Virus record (IMG/VR): IMGVR_UViG_3300017783_000015
Coordinates: 1 to 64,000 of that record
From: a virus
Reading direction: 5' to 3' (one strand)
DNA: 64,000 nucleotides
Shown here: in pieces, positions 9,037-16,906 of the stretch
Numbering within the stretch: position 1 is the first letter of the stretch
Layout of the letters: each line of letters opens with the position of its first letter
Position numbers and translations under genes: made by a program
Notes under the pieces: generated by a model
What the model was told of the DNA's origin: nothing
Databases searched by the model: none
The model's input: the letters and a program-made list of their open reading frames with translations, nothing else

Positions 9037-9213
9037 TTATTTATCTTTCGCTTTGCCAACATTTAAGGCAAACCAGTCAACTAGTTTATAGACTTTCTTC
9101 ATCCAACCGTCATCTATAGGGGTTGGAGTTAAAGCTGCTATTAGAGAACAGATCATTACTATTGTTGGTAATACTGCTATCCATGCTTGGAGCCATTCAA
9201 AGAATCCTAACAT
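9037..9213 (-). CDS. Small one-helix membrane protein
   Basis: A 58-residue ORF starting MLGFFEWLQAW. Residues about 8-30 (AWIAVLPTIVMICSLIAAL) form one membrane segment, followed by a charged C-terminal part with WMKKVYKLVDWFALNVGKA. A ribosome site (GGAGAT) lies upstream. Size and shape would suit a holin-like or virion-associated membrane protein, but no family is assigned. Confidence 0.6.
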   Translation of the reverse strand: MLGFFEWLQAWIAVLPTIVMICSLIAALTPTPIDDGWMKKVYKLVDWFALNVGKAKDK

Positions 9214-9262
9214 ACTTATCTCCTATCGTACTAAAAAGTACTCCTTGCGATGTATACGCGTC

Positions 9263-9838
9263 CTAGTAGCCTTGGCCACCTGGATTATCCTGCAAAGTGT
9301 CTAATTGACCTCTCCACAGACCTTCCTTATTCACTTTGTTTCCATGGCTAAAAAACCAAGGTAACCCAGTAACATAAGTATTTAAGATCCTCTCGAGTCG
9401 AGTTTTATGCTCTATCTTCACTGTGCATCTATACAGCTTTTTACAACTGTAATCGACAACATATAAACCGCCAAACAGGCCGTCATTATTTTCTAATTTT
9501 CTTGCTTCGTCTAAATTCTTAACACAAATGGTATTGAAAGTGTCATGTCCAAATTGAAATGACTGTGCGTTGTTATTTGCGTCTCGAGTGATCGTTATTA
9601 CTTCATTACGAACGCTAATTGTATGTGCATCAGCCCAGATACAGAACGGTTGTAAACCTATAGCTTGTTGGTTAGTTCTGCTTTGTCCTTCTAATTTTTC
9701 CCATGTTTCTTTTTTGAAGAATCTAGTATTTCCTCTTCTAGAGAATAAGTCACCATACAACACTGGCACTTCCCTATCATTTGGAACTGCGTTATCGTTG
9801 TAAAATGCTCTTGCTATTTGATATGGTGTTTTTTGCAT
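9263..9838 (-). CDS. Hypothetical protein in the late operon
   Basis: A 191-residue soluble protein, mixed in charge, ending in DNPGGQGY. No domain was recognised. It may be a virion protein because it sits among late genes. It follows a 125-base gap that holds a structured element (9857-9935). Confidence 0.65.
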   Translation of the reverse strand: MQKTPYQIARAFYNDNAVPNDREVPVLYGDLFSRRGNTRFFKKETWEKLEGQSRTNQQAIGLQPFCIWADAHTISVRNEVITITRDANNNAQSFQFGHDTFNTICVKNLDEARKLENNDGLFGGLYVVDYSCKKLYRCTVKIEHKTRLERILNTYVTGLPWFFSHGNKVNKEGLWRGQLDTLQDNPGGQGY

Positions 9839-9856
9839 AATTCTTTGTAGAAGGGC

Positions 9857-9935
9857 GGATTGGAGACCCCTCGATATTTTTCCGTGTCATGATATAATAT
9901 CATGCTTTTGCGTTTAGTATAAGGTCATCCAATCC
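9857..9935 (-). other. Structured leader element between late genes
   Basis: GGATTGG (9857-9863) pairs with CCAATCC (9929-9935), GACC (9865-9868) pairs with GGTC (9923-9926), and an inner perfect palindrome CATGATAT-A-ATATCATG lies at 9888-9904. Together they fold the 5' region of the 9263-9838 gene into a long hairpin. It could be an mRNA processing or translational control element. Confidence 0.45.
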
Positions 9936-9962
9936 TAAATTGTTGATCACCTCCTCGGTAAA

Positions 9963-10136
9963 CTACTTGCAGGGTTTGTTTCTTTTACGAATTCCTGACT
10001 GTAAAGCTTTTGGTAATTTCTTCTGCGCTGCAGATAAACAAGGTTTGAGTCCGCTCATACCTTTTTTCTTTTTACCTTTTCCTTTCTTCTTTGGTCGGCC
10101 TCTTTTAGAGCCGTAAGTTCCTTTGCCTCTTGGCAT
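9963..10136 (-). CDS. Tiny Lys/Gly-rich basic protein
   Basis: A 57-residue ORF starting MPRGKGTYGSKRGRPKKK, with SAAQKKLPKALQSGIRKR later and two cysteines (near residue 33 and the end). The make-up resembles the basic proteins in the same operon and an AT-hook-like GRPKK is present. Nucleic-acid binding is likely. Confidence 0.65.
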   Translation of the reverse strand: MPRGKGTYGSKRGRPKKKGKGKKKKGMSGLKPCLSAAQKKLPKALQSGIRKRNKPCK

Positions 10137-10147
10137 ACTTCATCTCC

Positions 10148-10336
10148 CTAAGTCCAACGAGGTGGCTCGTCTGGACACTCAGCCCATCGTAGTTTTGTTT
10201 TGAGGGGCATAAAACAGTGACAAATCTTACAAGTTTTCCAAAACTTACTATAGTTTGGACACTGTTCACAAATCTTTAATCTTTCTTTATGTGACTTTTT
10301 ATTCGAAGTCCGCGTACCAATTCGTTCCATATTCAT
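10148..10336 (-). CDS. Small zinc-ribbon protein
   Basis: A 62-residue protein with CEQC near residue 23, CKIC near residue 35, a cysteine in CHCFMPLKTKL and a final CPDEPP. The phrase CKxCxCFMxxKxKL recurs in small phage zinc-binding proteins. The first 13 residues overlap the methyltransferase gene, so a later start is possible. Confidence 0.7.
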   Translation of the reverse strand: MNMERIGTRTSNKKSHKERLKICEQCPNYSKFWKTCKICHCFMPLKTKLRWAECPDEPPRWT

Positions 10337-10802
10337 TTAATTTATTAGTCCACCATTCTTCGTTATGTAGACTTACATGAAAATTAGTACCATCACTAAA
10401 CTTTTTAATTGCTGGTTTAGTATCAATATGAAAATACACAGAGTTTCCTAAAAAGAATATTGAGTGTAGTACACTATCGACTTCTTCTGGTAGTATGTGT
10501 TCCATCACATCTACACATAGTACTAAATCGAAAAAGTTACATTTATATCCTGCTAGTTTATTATACTTAGCTACGTAAGGATCGTATAGTGTTGGCATTG
10601 GTATACCCCAATCTTCGTGTACATTCTGTCGAGTGTACTGCCAACCTTTACCACAACCAAAGTCTAAAACATTGACAGGATTTACTCTGTCTATAACTTT
10701 CTTAATTATATCTTTGTTCTTTACTGTTGTTCTACCACTCATTGTAGTAGTGTTTTCATGAACCCAGACATACTCTTTAGCAAGTCTTTCCTTATCGATC
10801 AT
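10299..10802 (-). CDS. Class I SAM-dependent methyltransferase
   Basis: A 167-residue protein with the SAM-binding motif VLDFGCGKGWQY near residue 40 and a following acidic strand. FFDLVLCVDVMEHILPEEVD near residue 92 is the usual post-motif strand and helix of small-molecule or RNA cap-type methyltransferases. No DNA-methylase motif (DPPY or PCQ) is seen, so DNA is an unlikely substrate. The start overlaps the upstream basic gene in ATGA. Confidence 0.8.
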   Translation of the reverse strand: MIDKERLAKEYVWVHENTTTMSGRTTVKNKDIIKKVIDRVNPVNVLDFGCGKGWQYTRQNVHEDWGIPMPTLYDPYVAKYNKLAGYKCNFFDLVLCVDVMEHILPEEVDSVLHSIFFLGNSVYFHIDTKPAIKKFSDGTNFHVSLHNEEWWTNKLNEYGTNWYADFE

Positions 10803-10957
10803 CTTGTTCTTTTACGATTAGGGTTGTGTGATCTTCTCTTTAAATTTTTCTTTCTAGCAAGTAATCTTTTCATTCTGCTAGTAAGTTCTGGAGACTCATT
10901 CTTTTCTTCTGAGTGCTCCACTGCCTTTTTCAAGGCTTCTTTTATTTCGTTAGCCAT
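10799..10957 (-). CDS. Small charged basic protein
   Basis: A 52-residue ORF starting MANEIKEALKKAVEHSEEK and ending in HNPNRKRTR. It is a helix with an acidic first half and a strongly basic tail. It is coupled to the methyltransferase by an ATGA overlap and to the gene upstream by a 16-base overlap. Function unknown. Confidence 0.6.
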   Translation of the reverse strand: MANEIKEALKKAVEHSEEKNESPELTSRMKRLLARKKNLKRRSHNPNRKRTR

Positions 10958-11124
10958 GTAAGTGCTTCCTGTTTAGTTTTAAATATTTGGTGGTCTATTC
11001 CATCTCCTTTTAGATGCCATAGTCCTCTTTTTTCATAAAGTTCTACACCTTCAGGTACTTCTGTTTTTACCTTTTTCATTTTAGGTGCTTTTGTTATATC
11101 TTTTTTAGAATAATCTAATTCCAT
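10942..11124 (-). CDS. Small hypothetical protein
   Basis: A 60-residue protein with a basic N-terminus and a small beta-like part (GLWHLKGDGIDHQIF). A ribosome site (GGAG) precedes the ATG. No family recognised. Confidence 0.55.
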   Translation of the reverse strand: MELDYSKKDITKAPKMKKVKTEVPEGVELYEKRGLWHLKGDGIDHQIFKTKQEALTWLTK

Positions 11125-11133
11125 TGTTTTCTC

Positions 11134-11331
11134 CTATGAGTGCATACTCCATATTGTAAATATGACGGTTGCTGCTCCGACAATAACCCCACCAGCTGCA
11201 GAAATCAGTATTGTTTCTACACGCTTTAAGCTATTATCCATGTCGTCAAAGCGGTTAAATGCAGTTTTCCATCGCTCCGCGCAGACTGCTTCATGCCTAG
11301 CTAGATCGTTTGCCACTTGTTCAGCGTCCAT
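11134..11331 (-). CDS. Small protein with coiled coil and C-terminal membrane helix
   Basis: A 65-residue protein. Residues 1-40 are an amphipathic helix (FNRFDDMDNSLKRVETIL); residues 42-62 (SAAGGVIVGAATVIFTIW) are a membrane segment. The layout resembles phage holin-associated or haemolysin-XhlA-type proteins, facing the cytoplasm. It is the first gene after a strong leftward promoter. Confidence 0.6.
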   Translation of the reverse strand: MDAEQVANDLARHEAVCAERWKTAFNRFDDMDNSLKRVETILISAAGGVIVGAATVIFTIWSMHS

Positions 11332-11373
11332 TTGTTACTCCCTTTTCTTAACTTTTGTATTAAATACATGATA

Positions 11374-11402
11374 ATTATATCAAATTACCAACCTGATGTC
11401 AA
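11374..11402 (-). promoter_or_regulatory. Sigma-70-type promoter, leftward
   Basis: TTGACA, 17 bp, TATAAT on the minus strand, with AAAATAGTAC immediately upstream. The TAG in that block is the stop codon of the adenylate cyclase gene. It drives the genes from 11331 leftward. Confidence 0.85.
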
Positions 11403-11405
11403 GTA

Positions 11406-13190
11406 CTATTTTCGTATGGTATAGATTTTTACAGGTTCTGACTTACCTTTTACAGTTACCTCGTCAAGAAACTCATAATCATAACCATCTACTAAACTGT
11501 GCTCAGATATAATTAAGTCAGCATCATATTCTTTACAGCTAGATTCTAGTCTAGCAGCCAAATTGACGCTATCACCAAGAACGCTGTAATCAAAGCGAGT
11601 GCTGCTGCCAAAGTTTCCAACGACACAGTCCCCGGTGTTGATTCCCGCTCCTGTATTAATCTCATCCAAGCCTTCTTCTCTGAGTTTTTCATTTAACTCC
11701 TCCAATGCCACTCTCATTTCGAGAGCTGCCTTTGTTGCATTTTCGACATGATTCTCGTCTGGACACGGCGCTCCCCAAAATGCCATGATGCAATCTCCCA
11801 TATATTTGTCTATTGTTCCCCCATGCTTGAGAATAATCTCAGTCTGATTATCAAGGAAACGATTAATGAGGCTCGTAAGTCCTTGTGGATTCTTTTGGTA
11901 TTTTTCCGAAATCGGGGTAAATCCTCGTATATCAGAAAAAAGAAAAGTGAGTCGTGAAGTTAACCCACCCAATCTCAGTAATGTTGGGTCTTCCTGTAAT
12001 TTTTTTACTAAGTCGGGACTAACGTATGTCCCAAATTGTTGTTTGATTCGAAGTTTCTGTTGATACTCCGATAGGAAACTCAGAAAGGTATGAATACTCC
12101 AAAAGAGAACGGATATAATTACGATTCCACTAACGTCAAGCAAGTAAGAAGATTTATATAGATGCCAGGCTCCATATAAACTTCCTCCAGTTATCAGTAA
12201 TAGTGCGGGAACGGAAAGCCAGACTGACCTTGATGCAAAAGCAAGTATTATCAGTGCTAGTAGTGTTGCGATGATTTCTGCTCCTGTAGCCCAAGTTGGT
12301 TGGCTAGGTGCGGTTCCTGTAATTAGATTGTGTAGAATGTTCGCTTGGATTTCGTGTGGGTATTTAGCCCCCGCAGGGGTCGGCACTGGGTTAGTTATAC
12401 CCTCTGCAGTCGTGCCGAATATAACGAACGGAGCTTCTATTGGTTTCTTAAGAAACTCCAGTCCGCTTTGTTTGTAAAACTTCGTATTCCAATTTAAAAA
12501 GATACGACCATTCGCATCTGTATTCATCAGTGGGTAGTTTGGGATTCTTATCCAATCAATACCTTCTGGTGTTGTTTTTAGCTGGTACGAAGGATCGTTT
12601 ACGGCGACTCTTAAGAGTTCCAAGGCGAAACTCGGGTAAAGTTTTGACTGCACGTTTACGACTAGGGGAATGCGACGAGTAACCCCGTCTATTTCCGGCG
12701 TAGCGGTTACTACTCCGATTCCCTTTGTTTTTGACTCCAGCGTAGACGCGGTAGGTAAAATTCCTGGTAGTTCGAATAGCCATGGTAATGGGTCCTCTCC
12801 TAACTGAGCAGTACCTACATGAGGGTTTGTCCCAGTTACTTGTGTCGATGCTGCTGAAGCAAGGACTGTTGGTATGTATTGCATTCGCATAGCAAAGTAA
12901 TTATCATAATCTTTACCACGAATGTCGGGGTTTGGCATCAAGATTGTAAAACCTGGTACGGCCTGTGTAGTAGTGATTAAGTCACCAAACACTGACCTAG
13001 GTAATGGCCATCCGCCATAAGTCTGTAGAAAATCTTCATCAAGATCAACTATCAGAATGTTCTCGTTCTGTACTGGTTCGGTATTCATGATTAAGTAGTC
13101 GTAACCAATTAGTTCGACTCTTTGCATGACACCAGGATTCCATATAAGCAATCCCATAAACAGTACTATTGTGATAACTTTATTTAGCAC
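11406..13190 (-). CDS. CHASE2-domain transmembrane adenylate cyclase
   Basis: A 594-residue membrane signalling enzyme. After an N-terminal signal anchor, residues about 30-310 read as a CHASE2 extracytoplasmic sensor (VDLDEDFLQTYGGWPLPRSV is typical). Two or three membrane helices follow at about 305-375, then a class III cyclase domain at about 415-590. The domain is complete: FSDIRGFT holds the first metal Asp, DKYMGDCIMAFWG the adenine-selecting Lys and second metal Asp, and LGDSVNLAARLE the substrate Asp plus the transition-state Asn and Arg. It should therefore make cAMP. In bacteria CHASE2 cyclases often neighbour FecR proteins, as here. A phage carrying one is unusual. Confidence 0.93.
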   Translation of the reverse strand: MLNKVITIVLFMGLLIWNPGVMQRVELIGYDYLIMNTEPVQNENILIVDLDEDFLQTYGGWPLPRSVFGDLITTTQAVPGFTILMPNPDIRGKDYDNYFAMRMQYIPTVLASAASTQVTGTNPHVGTAQLGEDPLPWLFELPGILPTASTLESKTKGIGVVTATPEIDGVTRRIPLVVNVQSKLYPSFALELLRVAVNDPSYQLKTTPEGIDWIRIPNYPLMNTDANGRIFLNWNTKFYKQSGLEFLKKPIEAPFVIFGTTAEGITNPVPTPAGAKYPHEIQANILHNLITGTAPSQPTWATGAEIIATLLALIILAFASRSVWLSVPALLLITGGSLYGAWHLYKSSYLLDVSGIVIISVLFWSIHTFLSFLSEYQQKLRIKQQFGTYVSPDLVKKLQEDPTLLRLGGLTSRLTFLFSDIRGFTPISEKYQKNPQGLTSLINRFLDNQTEIILKHGGTIDKYMGDCIMAFWGAPCPDENHVENATKAALEMRVALEELNEKLREEGLDEINTGAGINTGDCVVGNFGSSTRFDYSVLGDSVNLAARLESSCKEYDADLIISEHSLVDGYDYEFLDEVTVKGKSEPVKIYTIRK

Positions 13191-13690
13191 GATACATTTA
13201 CGCCTGTAATATGATGGTAATTAAAATCTCTGCATTCTGAAGCCTCTTCATACAAGTAAAAGTTTCTTATTATTACTGCTGCAAGAATCCAGTTTGTAAG
13301 CACCATTTGCTCCTCTTCTAAGTTAGCTGCTATAATTGGAGTTAATACAGATTTGTGTAGTAAAAATTCTGCAGCAGACGGCTTTTCCGGCAGTAAAAAG
13401 TTGGCTTCCTTTATGTGCGGGTTGTTTCTAGTAAACACATATGAAGTTGTCATGTCGACCGCATTGAGAATATAGTAAGCTCTTAGTGTTCTCTTAGTGG
13501 GTTCATTGTTTATCTTTATAAATCTAAGACGCTTTTTCTCAGCAGCTTCTATTTGAACAGAGTCTTGCTTCATCTGTTCATAGTTGAATGGAGTTTCAGG
13601 TAGTGTTAAATCTAAGCTATCCGCTTGATTGTTTGACGCTAATAGTAACATCGGCACCATTACCAACGACAACATTGTAAGCTTTGCCAT
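13184..13690 (-). CDS. Exported protein of unknown function between FecR and cyclase
   Basis: Start chosen at MAKLTMLSLVMVPMLLLA, which is a signal peptide; an in-frame start 12 codons earlier is possible. The mature part has a helical segment with LNAVDMTTSYVFTRNNPHI and later AANLEEEQMVLTNWILAAVI, perhaps one membrane helix, and ends with a cysteine. The signal peptide is encoded inside the overlap with the end of the FecR gene, and the stop overlaps the cyclase start by 7 bases. It may link the periplasmic FecR part to the cyclase; this is inference. Confidence 0.7.
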   Translation of the reverse strand: MAKLTMLSLVMVPMLLLASNNQADSLDLTLPETPFNYEQMKQDSVQIEAAEKKRLRFIKINNEPTKRTLRAYYILNAVDMTTSYVFTRNNPHIKEANFLLPEKPSAAEFLLHKSVLTPIIAANLEEEQMVLTNWILAAVIIRNFYLYEEASECRDFNYHHITGVNVSC

Positions 13691-14720
13691 CTTGTTCCAA
13701 TATAATGTTATATCCAGTTTGTCCATTTATATCTAACCTTACACTTTGATTTACTTCTCGAATGAGAGTAAGAAACTCTGCATCTCCAAAAGTTGTAATC
13801 TGTGTGCTTGCATCTTGTCCGAATGTAGTACCTTTTAAATCTACAGGTGCTGCTCCAACGGATGCGAGTTCATTATTATCTAGTTCATCTACTGATTCTA
13901 TTATTTCTAGTAGATCTTCCAGGAAGTTAGTTCCTAGGTAGTCTATGTCAAGTTCTCGAAAGTCTTCCTCTACTTCTAATAAGTCTACATCGAGCCCGTC
14001 GTAAGCGAGGTAGTCGATATCAAGAATATTAGTACCAGAGTCGTCACTTCCAGACGATCCCTCATTTTGTTGTATTTCTTCATTTTTCTTAGGTGGTGAG
14101 ACAATCAAAAGATTGTCTATCAGATCTAGTGTTAAGTCGAGGATAACAGGTTTAGTAGGACTCTGTTCCCATACAGTTGTAACAGTAGATTGATACGGTT
14201 TATTTAGTATTACCTGTCCTAAAGCAGTTGCTACTACAATCTCGCCAGAGGGCAGTCCGTTTGCATCTGGTAAGAGTATCACCAATGACTTACCGAACTC
14301 GTCAACGGTAACAGTAAAGTCTGTTCCTCGAATTGCGATTTGTGCTGTTGGTGTACTAATGTTGATATTCTGTTTGTTTATCTGTCCTATCTTACCAGTA
14401 ATAAATCGAGCAGTGCCACTTGCAAATTGCATACTCATCTTTGACTTGTTTGGATTTGGGTCAAAGATTACTTCGTCTATAACAAGTTTGCTATGCTCTG
14501 TGAGTCGAACTTGACTATCGTCTATGAATGTGATACCTAGTCGCCCATTAGCTGTACGCACATCATCCATTTGTTGAATGTCTTGTTCTAAAGTTGCAGG
14601 TAAGGTGTCATCTCGAATGACGGCACCTTGCCCGCGTAGTTCCGTGATTGCGCCTATATCAGCAAGAAGTGGATGTACCACCATCAGACTGAATAACACA
14701 GATGTTACTGTTTGACGCAT
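13617..14720 (-). CDS. FecR-domain periplasmic protein
   Basis: A 367-residue exported protein. A signal peptide (VTSVLFSLMVVHPLLA) is followed by a FecR domain at about residues 25-160, with GQGAVIRDD, DDVRTANGRLGITFIDDS, VRLTEHSKLVID and ISTPTAQIAIRGTDFTV. The FecR fold occurs in signal-transfer and adhesion-related surface proteins. Residues about 210-290 are a strongly acidic Asp/Leu/Glu-rich linker with repeated LDIDYL. No membrane helix is seen after the signal. The first 62 bases overlap the curlin-like gene. Confidence 0.85.
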   Translation of the reverse strand: MRQTVTSVLFSLMVVHPLLADIGAITELRGQGAVIRDDTLPATLEQDIQQMDDVRTANGRLGITFIDDSQVRLTEHSKLVIDEVIFDPNPNKSKMSMQFASGTARFITGKIGQINKQNINISTPTAQIAIRGTDFTVTVDEFGKSLVILLPDANGLPSGEIVVATALGQVILNKPYQSTVTTVWEQSPTKPVILDLTLDLIDNLLIVSPPKKNEEIQQNEGSSGSDDSGTNILDIDYLAYDGLDVDLLEVEEDFRELDIDYLGTNFLEDLLEIIESVDELDNNELASVGAAPVDLKGTTFGQDASTQITTFGDAEFLTLIREVNQSVRLDINGQTGYNIILEQDGKAYNVVVGNGADVTISVKQSSG

Positions 14721-15372
14721 CGCTCTCTATTTTTAACCAATCGAGTGCTAGTGTTGATTTTTGTTGTATTTCAATAGTATTTGTACTACCATTTAAATCC
14801 AAGTAAAAATAACCTGCATCACTCGATGAGGCTCCTTGACCAGTTTTGGTCAATTCCATTGTATTACTATCTCCTAAGATATCCATATACGCAGTATAGT
14901 AGTCAGAGTCTATATCGAATGTTAAATCGTTACTGTCTCCGTCTAGTATTAGATCTAAGTCTAAATAACTTGCTCCTGCATTTTCACCGATGTCCCAATC
15001 AAAAACGTTTGAGCTACCTGTTACATCTACATTGATGTTTGCAAAGTCAACTGTATTTAGTCCTGTAGTATCCATAGAAAACTCGAATGTATTTGAATCT
15101 CCATCAAATTCGAAGAAACCAGTAAAGTTTTCGCCTAATACACCGTCAGTTAGAAATTTATTTGAAGAACCAATCTGGTTAATATCCAATGTCCATGTAC
15201 CACCGTTTAAGATAGCTTTTGTCATAGAACCGCTTGTTGCATCGTCACCACCAATAAGGTTGTTCGATCCTAGTTGCTCTAAGTCAATATTGACATTGTT
15301 TCCAGTTTGATCTATGTAAATTTCATTGTCTGCATATAAACCAAAGGATAGTAATAAAAGTAATATTCTCAT
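14659..15372 (-). CDS. Curlin-repeat-like secreted protein (CsgA/CsgB-type subunit)
   Basis: A 237-residue protein with a short signal peptide (ILLLLLSFGLYA) and then seven or more repeats of 20 to 30 residues built on hydrophobic-x-hydrophobic-x-x-G-x-x-N. Examples are YIDQTGNNVNIDLEQLGSNN, DINQIGSSN, FDGDSNTFEF, DVTGSSNVF, LDGDSNDLTF, ILGDSNTMEL and LNGSTNTIEI. Curli subunits have the same Q-x-G-x-x-N ladder. The protein is rich in D, N, G and S and has two cysteines at its end. It sits directly after CsgG, so it is the likely cargo of that pore. Confidence 0.8.
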   Translation of the reverse strand: MRILLLLLSFGLYADNEIYIDQTGNNVNIDLEQLGSNNLIGGDDATSGSMTKAILNGGTWTLDINQIGSSNKFLTDGVLGENFTGFFEFDGDSNTFEFSMDTTGLNTVDFANINVDVTGSSNVFDWDIGENAGASYLDLDLILDGDSNDLTFDIDSDYYTAYMDILGDSNTMELTKTGQGASSSDAGYFYLDLNGSTNTIEIQQKSTLALDWLKIESDASNSNICVIQSDGGTSTSC

Positions 15373-16238
15373 TACTTCTCTCCCCAGTACTTCCAGTACC
15401 CTTTCTCTTTGCCGTCTTTTATCAATTGAACTACTGCAGTTTCAAGCGCTGCTTGTATTGCAATAGATTTACTTTCATTCATTGCAGTTCCGCTTTCAAA
15501 CTCTACGAGCTTTGTGCCTTCTGCTATAAACCTAAAGAAGTCATTTGATACTCCGACAGAGAGTATTTTCTTTGACGTAAGGATTTCCATTAAGATCTCT
15601 CCTGTACTCACAGAAACTAGTCTTAATGAGACCACTACGGTATCCTCACGATATTGCTTGGAGTTACCAATGCCTAAATATCTAGCACCTATACCTCCTG
15701 TTAATAGATTAGTGTTATAATCTACTATTCCCCCTTCAATGATTAATCCAGCAAACAGTAGTGGAAGCTGCTCGTCTTCATCATTAAAACTTTGTCTAGT
15801 CTGTCTTATTAATTGTCTTTCTCTAGTTAAGTGGTCAAGGCCACCTCTTTCGACAACTTTGAAGAATCCAGACTGTTTGAGTGCTCTTATGAGGTATGTC
15901 TCGGGAGCCATAGTAACAGCAGTACTGAAACTAGCTATACCATCGACACTCTTTCTTTGTCCTGTTGAATCTGTAAATTTGTATACGGCCACCACGGGAT
16001 ATCGTGATGGTTGTGGAATTGTTTTAATTGCATCTGTAACTGGCGTATTGATAATAGCATCTCCAGAAAAGCATTGCGCTTTTCCGATAATAGTTACAAC
16101 ATCTTTATAGTCTTCGTCTGGATTTGTTAAGCAAGGTGACACATATTTGTAATGTGTAAAGTTTGCACAACTAGCCAGTAGGAAAACCGAAGTCGCCAAT
16201 AGGGATTGTAATGACAGTCGTTTCACCAGTAGCCTCAT
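15372..16238 (-). CDS. csgG: CsgG-type outer-membrane curli secretion channel
   Basis: A 288-residue lipoprotein. The signal peptide ends in the lipobox LLASC, giving an acylated cysteine near residue 24. The mature part follows CsgG: PVVAVYKFTDSTGQRK near 82, SFSTAVTMAPETYLIRALKQ near 104, FFKVVERGGLDHLTRERQ near 125, then GGIVDYNTNLLTGGIGARY, which corresponds to the pore loop region, and VSLRLVSVSTGEIL. CsgG forms the nonameric secretion pore of the type VIII (curli) system. The first 68 bases lie inside csgF, and its stop overlaps the curlin-like start. Confidence 0.93.
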   Translation of the reverse strand: MRLLVKRLSLQSLLATSVFLLASCANFTHYKYVSPCLTNPDEDYKDVVTIIGKAQCFSGDAIINTPVTDAIKTIPQPSRYPVVAVYKFTDSTGQRKSVDGIASFSTAVTMAPETYLIRALKQSGFFKVVERGGLDHLTRERQLIRQTRQSFNDEDEQLPLLFAGLIIEGGIVDYNTNLLTGGIGARYLGIGNSKQYREDTVVVSLRLVSVSTGEILMEILTSKKILSVGVSNDFFRFIAEGTKLVEFESGTAMNESKSIAIQAALETAVVQLIKDGKEKGYWKYWGEK

Positions 16239-16665
16239 TAAATATGGTCATTGTAATTGATATACCATCTGATGTCCATGTAATCAGATTATCAAACAAC
16301 ATGAATGATCCTTCCGATGCAGGGTTTTCTCCGAACAACTGGTCTACTAGCTGTCGAGATAACTGTGCGTATACTCTACTCTCAAAGTTCTTTATAAATC
16401 TTGCGAGAGTACTATTATTTTCCTCTCGTTCTGCGGCTTCTTTGAGTGCTTTAATTTCTGCGGCGATTGCCTCTTTTCTTGACATCTCTTGTGAGTCAAT
16501 TGTAAGATAGTGGCTAGATGTACCTACACCACTGAATGAAGGATTTTTAAATCCAAACTTTATTTCATCCGCGTTTAAGTCTGCTGCAATTGCTATAAAG
16601 CTTAATATAAATAAAGCTCCTATAACACTATTTGCAACTCTGTTATTTAGTTTTCTTTCGTTCAT
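16171..16665 (-). CDS. csgF: CsgF-type curli assembly factor
   Basis: A 164-residue exported protein. After a signal peptide the mature N-terminus begins near DEIKFGFKNPSFSG, which matches the conserved F-x-F-x-N-P-x-F-G start of CsgF, the part that plugs into the CsgG channel. A helical middle (FIKNFESRVYAQLSRQL) and a C-terminal beta part with GETTVITIPIG follow, again as in CsgF. It couples secretion to fibre nucleation at the cell surface. It overlaps csgG by 68 bases. Confidence 0.9.
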   Translation of the reverse strand: MNERKLNNRVANSVIGALFILSFIAIAADLNADEIKFGFKNPSFSGVGTSSHYLTIDSQEMSRKEAIAAEIKALKEAAEREENNSTLARFIKNFESRVYAQLSRQLVDQLFGENPASEGSFMLFDNLITWTSDGISITMTIFNEATGETTVITIPIGDFGFPTG

Positions 16666-16906
16666 TTTCTTTTAACTGTAAAACTGTGTCCAGTTTCTTT
16701 TGCAGTCGTATCATGTCATTATCCAACATTCTTATCTGGTCGATAAGTTGTAGTATGGTAATTTTCATTTCTTCGATTGCTGGGTCTATCTTCTCGGTCA
16801 CTGTAGTCCATACGAAGTATACGAAATATCCAAGTCCAACCATTGCAACAACTGGAAATCCAAATTGTTGTATGGCATCAATCACGTCTTGCATCGATAC
16901 TCCCAC
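16643..16906 (-). CDS. Small membrane protein with coiled coil, paralogue of next gene
   Basis: An 87-residue protein: a membrane helix at about 15-36 (FPVVAMVGLGYFVYFVW) then a long amphipathic helix (ILQLIDQIRMLDNDMIRLQKK). It resembles the neighbouring protein at 16878-17174 in layout and in the L-x-N-D-M-I motif, so the two are likely duplicates. Phage holins and lysis regulators can look like this; the place beside csgF may instead tie it to the secretion module. Confidence 0.65.
   Translation of the reverse strand: MGVSMQDVIDAIQQFGFPVVAMVGLGYFVYFVWTTVTEKIDPAIEEMKITILQLIDQIRMLDNDMIRLQKKLDTVLQLKENERKKTK

Noticed and set aside
12556-12783. Basic 75-codon frame within the cyclase gene
   Set aside because: It overlaps the middle of the CHASE2 region in another frame on the same strand, with no ribosome site; its basic make-up comes from frame shift.
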